DNA from: Tetragenococcus osmophilus
Lineage (GTDB): Bacteria; Bacillota; Bacilli; Lactobacillales; Enterococcaceae
Length of the DNA: 64,000 nt
NCBI RefSeq assembly: GCF_003795125.1
Contig: NZ_CP027783.1
Location: 1,302,001 to 1,366,000, forward strand
Reading direction: 5' to 3'
Position 1 is the first letter of the stretch, and every line of letters begins with the position of its first letter. Under the pieces are notes generated by a model. The model saw only the letters and a program-made list of their open reading frames with translations, made no database searches and was not told the DNA's origin. Below are positions 37,672-45,773 of this stretch, piece after piece. Position numbers and translations under genes: made by a program.

Positions 37672-37731
37672 ATTTTATTATTAGGGATATGAACGTTATT
37701 TTCTAAATTTTGAAAATATTTAGAAAAAAGG

Positions 37732-37760
37732 TTGACTTATTTTGTCAGAAGAGTTAGATT
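37732..37760 (+). promoter_or_regulatory. Promoter of the T-box/ilvE transcript
   Basis: TTGACT (37732-37737) and TAGATT (37755-37760) with 17-base spacing. Confidence 0.65.
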
Positions 37761-37779
37761 ATTCAGTAAATAATAAACA

Positions 37780-38010
37780 ACGAAAAACATGATGATATGA
37801 CTTTGAGTTGCTAAAAAAAGTTTTAAGGGCTCAAATTATCAAATCAGTGTGGTGAAAATAAATATTTTTACTGGTTACCTATCATTAAAAGGGCTCGTAT
37901 TGCTTATATTAGTTTAGCCGTACGTTAAGGGTTTGACCAAAAGTCAAAACAAAAAAGGTGGTACTGTGGAAACGCCCTATAAAGCAAGAGCTTTGTGGGG
38001 CGTATTTCGT
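37780..38010 (+). promoter_or_regulatory. T-box leader of ilvE
   Basis: The T-box motif AGGTGGTACTGTGG is at 37956-37969. Its AGG can pair with the CCCT at 37975-37978 to form the antiterminator, and that CCCT is also in the 5' arm of a 14-bp terminator (37972-38003, ACGCCCTATAAAGC with GCTTTGTGGGGCGT). A stem III-like hairpin is at 37931-37950, and the base of stem I may be ATGATA/TATCAT. I could not fix the specifier codon. A branched-chain tRNA is expected from the gene controlled. Confidence 0.85.
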
Positions 38011-38051
38011 TGTTGGAAAGTTTTCATTTTTAGTTGAGGAGGATTTTTTAT

Positions 38052-39080
38052 ATGGCAAAACAAAGAGTAGAGGATTTGGATTGGAATAATTTAGGCTTTC
38101 ATTATCGCGACTTGCCTTATCGTTTTAAAGCAGAATTTAAAGATGGTAAGTGGCAAGAAGGTGAATTAATTACAGATGCAACTATGCATCTTTCTGAAGC
38201 ATCAGAGGTACTTCATTATGGACAAGAAATTTTTGAAGGGTTAAAGGCTTATCGTCAAAAAGACGGGAGTATTAATCTTTTTCGTCCAGAAATGAATGCA
38301 AAAAGATTTGAAAATTCGGCCCAAAGAATGGCGATGGAGCCTTTTCCTGCTGATAAATTTGTAGAAGCGGTAAAAGAGGTAGTTCGAGCAAATGAAGAGT
38401 TTGTACCTCCATATGGTACAGGTGGATCGCTGTATTTACGTCCATTTATGATTGGGACAGAACCTATTGTTGGTGTAGCTCCCTCTTCAGAATTTCAATT
38501 CCGTATTTATGCTACCCCAGTTGGTGCATATGTCCAAGGATTGACACCCACTCCTTATCTTATCAGTGATTTTGACCGTGCAGCTTTTGCAGGTACAGGT
38601 CAGGTAAAAACTTCTGGAAATTATGCCGGTAGCTTATATCCTGCGATGCAAGCTAAAAAAGAAGGATATGCGGATTGTTTGTATTTGGATCCAAGAGAAC
38701 ATAAGTATATCGATGAATTTGGCGGTGCTAATTTCTACGGAATTACTAAAGAAGGGCAATTTTTAACCCCTAAATCAGATTCGATTTTGCCATCCATTAC
38801 AAAGCAATCCTTATTTGAAATTGCTAAAAAACAAGGACTAAATCCTCAAGAGACAACAATTGCAGTAGAAGATCTAGATCAATTTGTTGAAGCTGGCGCA
38901 ATGGGGACTGCTGCAGTTATTTCACCAGTTGGTTCTTTAACCTACCATGGGGAAAAATATACTTTTAATAATGAAACAGAAGTTGGTCCTAAAACACAAG
39001 CACTTTATGATGAACTTGTAGGAATACAATTAGGAGATCGACCAGCGCCAGAAGGTTGGATTCAAAAAGTTGAAGTCTAA
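38052..39080 (+). CDS. ilvE: Branched-chain amino acid aminotransferase
   Basis: A 342-residue class IV aminotransferase that interconverts Leu, Ile and Val with their 2-oxo acids. The PLP lysine is in GQVKTSGNYAGSL, and the EVLHYGQEIFEGLKAYR segment is typical. GAGGAGG precedes ATG 38052. A T-box leader controls it, and the next gene, L-HicDH, reduces the 2-oxo acids it makes. A hairpin between the two may reduce read-through. Confidence 0.95.
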   Translation: MAKQRVEDLDWNNLGFHYRDLPYRFKAEFKDGKWQEGELITDATMHLSEASEVLHYGQEIFEGLKAYRQKDGSINLFRPEMNAKRFENSAQRMAMEPFPADKFVEAVKEVVRANEEFVPPYGTGGSLYLRPFMIGTEPIVGVAPSSEFQFRIYATPVGAYVQGLTPTPYLISDFDRAAFAGTGQVKTSGNYAGSLYPAMQAKKEGYADCLYLDPREHKYIDEFGGANFYGITKEGQFLTPKSDSILPSITKQSLFEIAKKQGLNPQETTIAVEDLDQFVEAGAMGTAAVISPVGSLTYHGEKYTFNNETEVGPKTQALYDELVGIQLGDRPAPEGWIQKVEV

Positions 39081-39120
39081 AACGCTAGTAAACAATTTAG
39101 TAAAGGAAGAATCATAGATG

Positions 39121-39165
39121 ATATTATTAGCTCTAATTATAAAAAGAGGGGCTAATAATATTTTA
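39121..39165 (+). terminator. Hairpin between ilvE and the hydroxyisocaproate dehydrogenase gene
   Basis: ATATTATTAGC (39121-39131) pairs perfectly with GCTAATAATAT (39151-39161), followed by TTTT. The T-run is short and the stem is AT-rich, so it may be a weak terminator or an mRNA-processing site. Confidence 0.5.
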
Positions 39166-39188
39166 ATAATGGGACTAGGAGGAAACAA

Positions 39189-40130
39189 ATGGGCCGAAAA
39201 ATAGGTGTGATTGGCATGGGTAATGTTGGTTCTACTGTTGCTCATGATATTATCGCCAAAGGTTTAGCTGACGACTTAGTATTAATCGATATAAACGAAG
39301 CCAAAGTTAACGCCGACGCTTTGGATTTTGCTGATGCTATGGCTAATGCGTCTTTTCACGTAAATTTAACTGTTAATGACTATACGGCGCTAAAAGATGC
39401 GGATGTTGTCATTTCAGCTATAGGAAATATCCAAATGTTGCAAGACAATACCAATAATGACCGCTTTGTTGAATTACCTTTTACTAGTAAACAAGCTGTT
39501 AATGTCGCAGTAAAAATTAAGGAGTCAGGCTTTAACGGAGTATTAGTAGTTATCACGAACCCATGTGATGTAATTACTTCAATTTATCAAGCATTAACAG
39601 AGTTGCCTAAAAATCAAGTTATTGGTACGGGAACTTTACTTGACTCAGCGCGTATGAAACGAGCGGTTGGAACAGTATTTAAAATTGATCCTCGTTCTGT
39701 GGGCGGATATAATTTAGGCGAACATGGGAATTCGCAATTTACCGCTTGGTCCACTGTGAGTGTTCTGGGTAAAGCAATAAATGAACTTGCAAAAGAGCAG
39801 CCCGTTGATTTTGTTGAACTAGATGAGATCGCACGTGCAGGAGGATTTACTGTATTGCATGGGAAAAAATATACGAATTATGGGATCGCTACGGCAGCAG
39901 TTCGCTTAGCTAGTATAATAATTAGTGATGCTCGAGCAGAATTACCTGTTTCAAACTTTCGTCAGGAATACAATACTTATCTTTCTTATCCTGCAATTGT
40001 TGGAAAAAGTGGAATTGTAGAAAGTCTACAACTCGATTTAACTAAAGAAGAGGAACAAAAGCTCGCGCAATCAGCGGAATATATTCAATCAAAACTTGAA
40101 GAAACCAAGACATATTTACAAATAAATTGA
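39189..40130 (+). CDS. L-2-hydroxyisocaproate dehydrogenase (lactate/malate dehydrogenase family)
   Basis: A 313-residue NAD-dependent dehydrogenase. The nucleotide loop is GMGNVGS, the active histidine lies in LGEHGNSQF and substrate-binding residues in ITNPCDV. It is closer to L-HicDH of Weissella (same GTGTLLDSARM and FTVLHGKKYT blocks) than to ordinary L-lactate dehydrogenase. It would reduce 2-oxoisocaproate and related acids made by IlvE and so regenerate NAD+. AGGAGG lies before the start. Confidence 0.85.
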   Translation: MGRKIGVIGMGNVGSTVAHDIIAKGLADDLVLIDINEAKVNADALDFADAMANASFHVNLTVNDYTALKDADVVISAIGNIQMLQDNTNNDRFVELPFTSKQAVNVAVKIKESGFNGVLVVITNPCDVITSIYQALTELPKNQVIGTGTLLDSARMKRAVGTVFKIDPRSVGGYNLGEHGNSQFTAWSTVSVLGKAINELAKEQPVDFVELDEIARAGGFTVLHGKKYTNYGIATAAVRLASIIISDARAELPVSNFRQEYNTYLSYPAIVGKSGIVESLQLDLTKEEEQKLAQSAEYIQSKLEETKTYLQIN

Positions 40131-40147
40131 ACTTAGGAGAGATGCTA

Positions 40148-40894
40148 ATGACAAATGCTAGTAACCTTTATCAAGCTTATAAGGAAAATACACCTTTAAA
40201 TTTAGGTGAACTAGAATTTTCTTCAAAAGATGCGGCATATCAAGTACAAGATGAGGTTCTAAATTTAAAGGCACAAGATGGAGAAAAACTTGCAGGTTAT
40301 AAAATTAGCTTGACAAGTCAAGAAACACAAGACCTTTTTGCTAGTGACTCTCCTTTATATGGAGGTATGACGGATGTCACTATTAAAGATAATATCTCTT
40401 TAAAAGAATATAACCAGCCTCTATTGGAACTGGAATTAGTCTTTTTAGTAGATGAACCGGTATTTGGCAGTGATTCACCTGAGAAAGTATTTGAAAAATG
40501 CCGCGTAGCTCCGGGAATTGAGGTTCCTGATGGTCGTTATAAAGATTGGTTTCCTAAAGCATCTTTATATGAAGTTATAGCTGACGGCGCAGTGAACGGG
40601 GCAATTGTTATAGGTAATCCGCAAAAATTAGCTTACTCAGATGTTGCCGCTATTAAAGCAACATTGACTTTAAACGATAAATTTGTAAAAGAAGGGCCTT
40701 CAACGGAAGTGTTAGGACATCCAGCTAAAGCTGTTTTATGGTTGGCTAAAGAGTTAGAAAAACATGGAAAGAAATTAAAAGCAGGACAGTTTGTTTCTTC
40801 AGGTACTTTTGTTTTACCAGAACCGCTACAACAGGGACACTATCAAGCTGAATTTGAAAATGTAGGTAGTGTTCATTTAAAAGTAACGGATTAA
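40148..40894 (+). CDS. 2-keto-4-pentenoate hydratase-like protein (MhpD/FAH superfamily)
   Basis: A 248-residue protein that fits the MhpD branch of the fumarylacetoacetate hydrolase superfamily: GYKISLTSQETQ near the N-terminus, a metal-site LELELVFLVDEP block and PGIEVPDGRY. The substrate in this organism is unknown; no aromatic degradation genes are near. The start at 40148 follows AGGAGA by seven bases. It lies 17 bases after the L-HicDH gene, so it may act on related 2-oxo or hydroxy acids. Confidence 0.75.
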   Translation: MTNASNLYQAYKENTPLNLGELEFSSKDAAYQVQDEVLNLKAQDGEKLAGYKISLTSQETQDLFASDSPLYGGMTDVTIKDNISLKEYNQPLLELELVFLVDEPVFGSDSPEKVFEKCRVAPGIEVPDGRYKDWFPKASLYEVIADGAVNGAIVIGNPQKLAYSDVAAIKATLTLNDKFVKEGPSTEVLGHPAKAVLWLAKELEKHGKKLKAGQFVSSGTFVLPEPLQQGHYQAEFENVGSVHLKVTD

Positions 40895-40912
40895 AAAATC
40901 AGCAATTATTTT

Positions 40913-40955
40913 GAGTGCTAATTCAAATATCTTTTGAATTAACACTCATTTTTCT
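40913..40955 (+). terminator. Terminator after the hydratase gene
   Basis: GAGTGcTAATTCAA pairs with TTGAATTAaCACTC, followed by ATTTTT. Confidence 0.82.
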
Positions 40956-40981
40956 TTTAAAGACATTTAACAACTAAAATA

Positions 40982-41467
40982 CTATTCTTTGTAATTAGAT
41001 TCAAAATGTTCAATTTCAGGGGAAGCTTCGTCCGTTAAACGGATTTCTAATATAACTTCTCTAGTTTTTTCTTGTGTCGTTTCTTCCCCAAGTATGATGT
41101 ATTTTTGTGGGTCTTCGATGTCTTGGGTGATAGATTTTACCGCACCAGTACTTGTGCGGTCTTCTGTTGTATCAGTATCTAATTGATCACTTTCGAAGGC
41201 TTCTTTTGTCATATATTTTTTAACTTGTTGGTTTCTTTCTTCAATATTGGAAAAGTTTAACCAATTTTCGCCAAAATTTTCTAACAGGGTCTGTGGAGAA
41301 GTTGTCTGCTCAGTAGAATTTGCTGTTGTCGATACTTCGGTTGGAATTTCAGAGGTTTCTTCTAAGAAAAAATCATCATCACGTTGGCTTAAATGCAGTA
41401 GATATAAAACACTAATAACAAAAAGAATGATTCCGGCAATCCATAGTAAAATATGAGCTTTTTTCAT
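40982..41467 (-). CDS. Membrane-anchored extracytoplasmic protein of unknown function
   Basis: A 161-residue protein with an uncleaved signal-anchor at about residues 5-25, a Thr/Ser/Glu-rich linker (about 35-60), and an acidic C-terminal domain outside the membrane. The C-terminal part resembles small conjugation-type or stress lipoprotein domains only in general form. I do not recognise it. AAGGAAGGAG lies before the start on the minus strand. Confidence 0.65.
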   Translation of the reverse strand: MKKAHILLWIAGIILFVISVLYLLHLSQRDDDFFLEETSEIPTEVSTTANSTEQTTSPQTLLENFGENWLNFSNIEERNQQVKKYMTKEAFESDQLDTDTTEDRTSTGAVKSITQDIEDPQKYIILGEETTQEKTREVILEIRLTDEASPEIEHFESNYKE

Positions 41468-41604
41468 AGTCTCCTTCCTTCCTTTTAGAGCTCTTGTTAA
41501 CTCTATTATAGCAATCTCTTTTTGTTTATGATAATAAATTTTTACAAAAAAAGAAGCGAGTGCTAATATAAAAATATATAAAAGAATATAAAGAGAGAAT
41601 GAAA

Positions 41605-43011
41605 ATGATGAAAAATCAACAAAGGAATGTAAGGATAGAAACCGACTCTATAGGCCCGGTTGAAGTTAATGCAGATGTATGGTGGGGCGCACAAACCGAG
41701 CGTAGTCGCCGTAACTTTACTACTGGTGAAAAAATGCCGCTAGTAATTATTAAAGCGCTTTTACAAGTGAAAAAAACTGCGGCTCAAGCAAATGCTGAGT
41801 TAGGTGAATTGGCAGAAAATAAGTCATTAGCTATTATAGCAGCTATTGAAAGATTAAATGAATTGTCCGATGAACAGCTACGTGTTCATTTTCCTCTGGT
41901 TGTTTATCAGACGGGGTCAGGGACTCAAACAAATATGAATGTCAACGAAGTAATTACTTACTTAGCTAATAATAAGAATCCTCTACTTGCAATTTCTCCT
42001 AATGATGATGTAAATAAAGGCCAAAGTTCTAATGATGTTTTCCCTACTGCAATGAATATTGCAGCATTACAAGCAATCAATAAAGTAGAAGAAGCTTGCA
42101 AATATATGATTCAGGTATTAGAAGAAAAAAAGGAAAAGTACTGGCATACTGTAAAAGTAGGTCGCACCCATTTACAAGATGCAACGCCAATTACCTTCGG
42201 ACAAGAACTATCTGGTTACCAAAGCATGGTGAAACACGACTTGCAATTTATTGAAGAAAAGAAACCGCATTTGCGTGAATTAGCTATTGGAGCAACAGCT
42301 GTAGGAACGGGGCTAAATGCTCATCCTGAGTTAGCAGAATTAATCACAACTAAATTAAATACAATCTATCAGGAAAACTTTACAGCAAATACGAATAAAT
42401 TTTATAGTTTAGCTGCTCATTCACAATTAAATGCGATGCATGGAAGCTTAAAAACATTAGCTGAAGACTTGATGAAAATCGCTAATGATCTACGCTTTTT
42501 AGCTTCTGGACCGCGAGCAGGTTATGGTGAATTAACTATTCCAGCAAATGAACCAGGCTCTTCTATCATGCCTGGAAAGGTTAATCCAACTCAAACAGAA
42601 GCTTTAACCATGGCTGTTACTCGTGTTGTAGGCAATGATGTGACAATTGGATTTGCTGCTAGCCAAGGAAACTTTGAAATGAACGTTTATAAGCCCGTTT
42701 TAATCGCGGCATTTTTAGAGTCTGCTGATTTATTGGCAGGAACTATTTCTTCTTTTACTGAAAAATTTTTACAAGGGTTAAAGGCGAATAAAGACTATAT
42801 GAAAGGACAACTTGATCAATCCTTAATGCTAGTGACTGCTCTTACACCTCATATTGGCTATGAAGAAAGTGCTAAGATTGCTCAAAAAGCTGAAAGAAAA
42901 GGAACTACATTAAAAGAAGCAGCGCTAGCTTCAGGAAAAGTTAGCTCTCAAGAATATGAAGCTTGGGTGGATCCGCTAGCGATGACAAAAAGTAAACAAA
43001 CGGATGGTTGA
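41605..43011 (+). CDS. fumC: Class II fumarate hydratase
   Basis: A 468-residue fumarase. Conserved blocks are GSGTQTNMNVNEV, GRTHLQDATPITFGQE and the signature GSSIMPGKVNPTQ with the catalytic serine loop. It interconverts fumarate and malate without an iron-sulfur cluster. There are several possible starts (ATG 41599, 41605, 41608); 41605 has the best spacing from AAGAGAG. It stands alone, without other TCA cycle genes, as is usual in lactic acid bacteria. Confidence 0.94.
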   Translation: MMKNQQRNVRIETDSIGPVEVNADVWWGAQTERSRRNFTTGEKMPLVIIKALLQVKKTAAQANAELGELAENKSLAIIAAIERLNELSDEQLRVHFPLVVYQTGSGTQTNMNVNEVITYLANNKNPLLAISPNDDVNKGQSSNDVFPTAMNIAALQAINKVEEACKYMIQVLEEKKEKYWHTVKVGRTHLQDATPITFGQELSGYQSMVKHDLQFIEEKKPHLRELAIGATAVGTGLNAHPELAELITTKLNTIYQENFTANTNKFYSLAAHSQLNAMHGSLKTLAEDLMKIANDLRFLASGPRAGYGELTIPANEPGSSIMPGKVNPTQTEALTMAVTRVVGNDVTIGFAASQGNFEMNVYKPVLIAAFLESADLLAGTISSFTEKFLQGLKANKDYMKGQLDQSLMLVTALTPHIGYEESAKIAQKAERKGTTLKEAALASGKVSSQEYEAWVDPLAMTKSKQTDG

Positions 43012-43142
43012 TTTATTTTGGCATAAATGAAGTTTGAATTTAAAGGTTGCTTAAGATTAGTTGCATTTTCGTAACTTTTTGTGTTATTTTCAAAGAAGGA
43101 ATTAGCTGGTTACTTTATAAACAGAGGTGGCCTGAAAAAACT

Positions 43143-43186
43143 ATTCCAATAGAGTAAAAGAAAAGTTTTTCTCTGCTGGAATTTTC
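43143..43186 (+). other. Hairpin in the leader of the small membrane protein gene
   Basis: ATTCCAatAGAG pairs with CTCTgcTGGAAT and is followed by TTTC. It may be a weak terminator of fumC or a leader structure. Confidence 0.4.
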
Positions 43187-43215
43187 ATTATTAGATAAGA
43201 AAGAAGAGTGATTTT

Positions 43216-43464
43216 ATGATGTCAACAGGTATGGGGATAATGTCGATGCTTTCACCGATATTGACTTATGTAGCTTTAGCGGCTGGAATATACGCAATTA
43301 TTCGTTTAGCCGTAAGACATGCAATTAATGATACAAAAGAAAAAGAAACAGTAAAAACAAAAGCTGGAGCTTTCTTTACAGGCGTTTGGTTTTGGTTAAT
43401 TGTAGCTGTCGTTGTATTTATCTTATCGATGTCTATGTCGATACTTCCATATATGGGTATGTAA
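43216..43464 (+). CDS. Small membrane protein of unknown function
   Basis: An 82-residue protein with two membrane segments (about residues 10-30 and 52-76) joined by a charged cytosolic loop (NDTKEKETVKTK). GAAGAGTG lies upstream of the start. I do not recognise the family. A strong terminator follows. Confidence 0.6.
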   Translation: MMSTGMGIMSMLSPILTYVALAAGIYAIIRLAVRHAINDTKEKETVKTKAGAFFTGVWFWLIVAVVVFILSMSMSILPYMGM

Positions 43465-43485
43465 GACAAAAAGGTAATATATAAG

Positions 43486-43524
43486 AAGCTGGAGGGTGTC
43501 TTTTATGCACCCTCCAGCTTTTTT
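43486..43524. terminator. Strong terminator
   Basis: AAGCTGGAGGGTG pairs with CACCCTCCAGCTT around a short loop, with a run of T after it. It can serve both sides. Confidence 0.9.
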
Positions 43525-43547
43525 CTCGTTATAAAGCTTCTTTATAG

Positions 43548-44039
43548 CTAACTCCTTTTTAAAAAAGGAAGTTTCTTTCTTAGAAAAGGGACAACCCAAG
43601 AATCAAGTCCGATTTTACCAGCATTAAAGCCAGCCACTAAAATAAAAAATTGGATAAGAATAAATGAAGGGTTGATAGAAACAGTGCCTGCTAATAAATA
43701 ACTGAAATTCATCAGTAAGCCAAAAAAGGCTGCAGCAGTAGTTAATGTACCAAATATTAGCCCTGAACCGACTAGTAATTCACCCCAGGGGACGATAAAA
43801 TCAAATAATTCAATATTAGAAATTACAAATCGGTCCAAAAATTCTGTATACCAAGGATAAGCGTTGCTACCTGTATCATCTAACACAGGGTTTTCGACTG
43901 CTCCGTGAAGCATATCTTGAGCGCTAAACGGACCAACTATTTTTGTCCAGCCAGAAATTGTCCATCGAAAACCTAAATAGATACGTAAGATGGTTACAAT
44001 CCACATCGCAATTTTTGAAGTCCTTAGCCATATTACCAT
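43548..44039 (-). CDS. DoxX family membrane protein
   Basis: A 163-residue protein with four membrane segments. GWTKIVGPFS near the N-terminus and PWGELLVGSGLIFGTLTT are typical of DoxX/thiosulfate-quinone-type proteins, whose function in Firmicutes is unclear. The start at 44039 follows GAGGAG by eight bases. The longer frame begins inside that site. Confidence 0.8.
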   Translation of the reverse strand: MVIWLRTSKIAMWIVTILRIYLGFRWTISGWTKIVGPFSAQDMLHGAVENPVLDDTGSNAYPWYTEFLDRFVISNIELFDFIVPWGELLVGSGLIFGTLTTAAAFFGLLMNFSYLLAGTVSINPSFILIQFFILVAGFNAGKIGLDSWVVPFLRKKLPFLKRS

Positions 44040-44318
44040 AAAAGTTGCTCCTCTCATTTTTTAAGGGTGTTGTTTACATCCAATAAAATTGTCATTACGA
44101 CAACAAAATGGGGGAAGTAAATTTATATTATCGTACCTTTTTTGTCGTTTACTGTCAAATAGTAAGTGGTTTACAATATACAAACTAAGAAAACACTTAT
44201 TGCCTGTCAAAAAGAAGAGATTTCGCTCCGGTTGTTTTTTCTATGGTCTTTTCTTTGCATAGTTAATAATTTTTATTAAAATAGAGTGTGGAGCAAAATT
44301 TCATATCGTGATGATGTC

Positions 44319-44345
44319 ACTGCGTATAAAAGACGCAGTCTTTTT
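44319..44345 (+). terminator. Terminator hairpin inside the gntP leader
   Basis: ACTGCGT pairs with ACGCAGT around ATAAAAG, followed by CTTTTT. It lies between the likely promoter and gntP, so it could be an attenuator. Confidence 0.6.
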
Positions 44346-44368
44346 CCTTTTGATAAAAGGGGGTTTTT

Positions 44369-44382
44369 TAAAAGCGCTTTGT
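44369..44382 (+). promoter_or_regulatory. CcpA-type cre site upstream of gntP
   Basis: TAAAAGCGCTTTGT is close to the cre consensus and has the core AAGCGCTT. It lies 31 bases before the start and downstream of the presumed promoter, a position where CcpA can block elongation. Confidence 0.55.
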
Positions 44383-44412
44383 AAAAAAACATGAAGTTGG
44401 AGGGAATTTTGA

Positions 44413-45744
44413 ATGAAATTATTAATTGTTGCATTAGGCGTAGCCTTTTTGATTTTTTTAATTGTTAAAGTAAAACTAAATACTTTTATTTCTTTAATGG
44501 CTACTTCTTTTTTAGTTGGTCTAGCTTTAAATATTCCTTTAGACCAATTATCTGAAGTCATTACTTCTGGTATGGGAGACCAGCTAGGTGATTTAGCTAT
44601 TATTTTTGGTATGGGATCTATGATTGGTAAACTTGTCTCAGATTCAGGCGGAGGATACCGCATTGCCAATACTTTGATTGATAAATTTGGGAAAAGACAG
44701 ATTCAAATTGCAGTAATCATTGCTTCCTTTATTGTGGGATTGGCATTATTCTTTGAAGTAGGATTGGTCGTTTTACTTCCTATTATTTTTGTTATTGCAA
44801 GAGAATTAGGTATTCCTCTTCTGACTTTAGCAGTGCCAATGGCAGCAACGTTAAATGTGATGCATGGATTTATTCCACCACATCCAGCACCAACGGCCAT
44901 ATCAGGAATTATGAATGCAGATATTGGTCAAGTTATCTTACTTGGCTTAGTTGTGGCAATTCCGACGATTATAGTTTCTGGACCAATTTTTAATTACTTT
45001 TTGCATAAATTTTATCCTAAAGTTTTTCGTATCCAAGAAAAAATTCCTGGATTAGGTGAAGTAAAAGAATTTGAGCTAAGTCAAACACCACCTTTCTGGA
45101 CGAGTGTTAGTACGGCTATGATGCCAGTGATCTTAATTGGTGTTGCGACTATTCTAGGAAACGTTTTATCAGAAGGGCCGTTACAACAAGGTGTGGAATT
45201 TATTGGCGATCCAAATGTTGCAATGCTTTTGTCGTTGTTGTTTGCCATGTATACGATGGGCTTTAAACAAAAACGTTCAATGAAAGAAATTGGTACAACT
45301 GTAGAAGAAGCAGTTACTCAGATCGCAATGATGCTATTTATTATTGGCGGAGGCGGAGCTCTTAAAGAAGTTCTAGTCGAAGGTGGAATTTCTGAATATA
45401 TTTCCTCCTTATTTACTGGTATTAATCTTTCACCAATTTTTGCTGCTTGGTTGGTATCAGCTATCCTACGTGTAAGTTTAGGTTCTTCTACTGTAGCTGC
45501 TATGACTGGGGCAGGACTAGTAGCACCTTTGATTGCACAAACTGGGGTTCATCCTGCATTAATGGTGCTTTCAGTCGGTGCCGGAAGTATTTTTGCCGAC
45601 CATGTTAATGACGCTGGTTTTTGGATGATTAAAGAGTACTTCGGCCTTTCATTAAAAGAAACATTTTTAACTTGGACAACGTTGACTTCTGTACTTTCAG
45701 TAACAGGTTTAATTTGTGTTTATGGGCTTTCACTAATACTATAA
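44413..45744 (+). CDS. gntP: Gluconate permease GntP
   Basis: A 443-residue transporter of the GntP family with about 12 membrane segments. FGMGSMIGKLVSDSGGGYRIA and HGFIPPHPAPTAISG are conserved in gluconate permeases. It imports gluconate with protons. TTGGAGGG lies before the start. gntK follows after 29 bases, and no GntR regulator is adjacent. Confidence 0.93.
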   Translation: MKLLIVALGVAFLIFLIVKVKLNTFISLMATSFLVGLALNIPLDQLSEVITSGMGDQLGDLAIIFGMGSMIGKLVSDSGGGYRIANTLIDKFGKRQIQIAVIIASFIVGLALFFEVGLVVLLPIIFVIARELGIPLLTLAVPMAATLNVMHGFIPPHPAPTAISGIMNADIGQVILLGLVVAIPTIIVSGPIFNYFLHKFYPKVFRIQEKIPGLGEVKEFELSQTPPFWTSVSTAMMPVILIGVATILGNVLSEGPLQQGVEFIGDPNVAMLLSLLFAMYTMGFKQKRSMKEIGTTVEEAVTQIAMMLFIIGGGGALKEVLVEGGISEYISSLFTGINLSPIFAAWLVSAILRVSLGSSTVAAMTGAGLVAPLIAQTGVHPALMVLSVGAGSIFADHVNDAGFWMIKEYFGLSLKETFLTWTTLTSVLSVTGLICVYGLSLIL

Positions 45745-45773
45745 ATGTATAAACAGAAGGGATGATTTAACAA

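Larger units (their letters stand above)
44040..44412 (+). other. Regulatory region upstream of gntP
   Basis: This 373-base gap holds the start region of the DoxX gene on the minus strand, a possible gnt promoter (TTGCAT 44255-44260 and TAAAAT 44277-44282), a terminator hairpin (44319-44345) and a catabolite-response-like site (44369-44382). No further gene is visible. Confidence 0.6.

Noticed and set aside
39134-39143. TAATTATAAA match to the candidate guide upstream of the L-HicDH gene
   Set aside because: About one ten-base AT match is expected by chance, and it lies in the loop of an AT-rich hairpin.
43120-43186. A T-box upstream of the small membrane protein gene (AGAGGTGGCCTG)
   Set aside because: The rest of the T-box motif is absent and the downstream gene has no link to amino acids.
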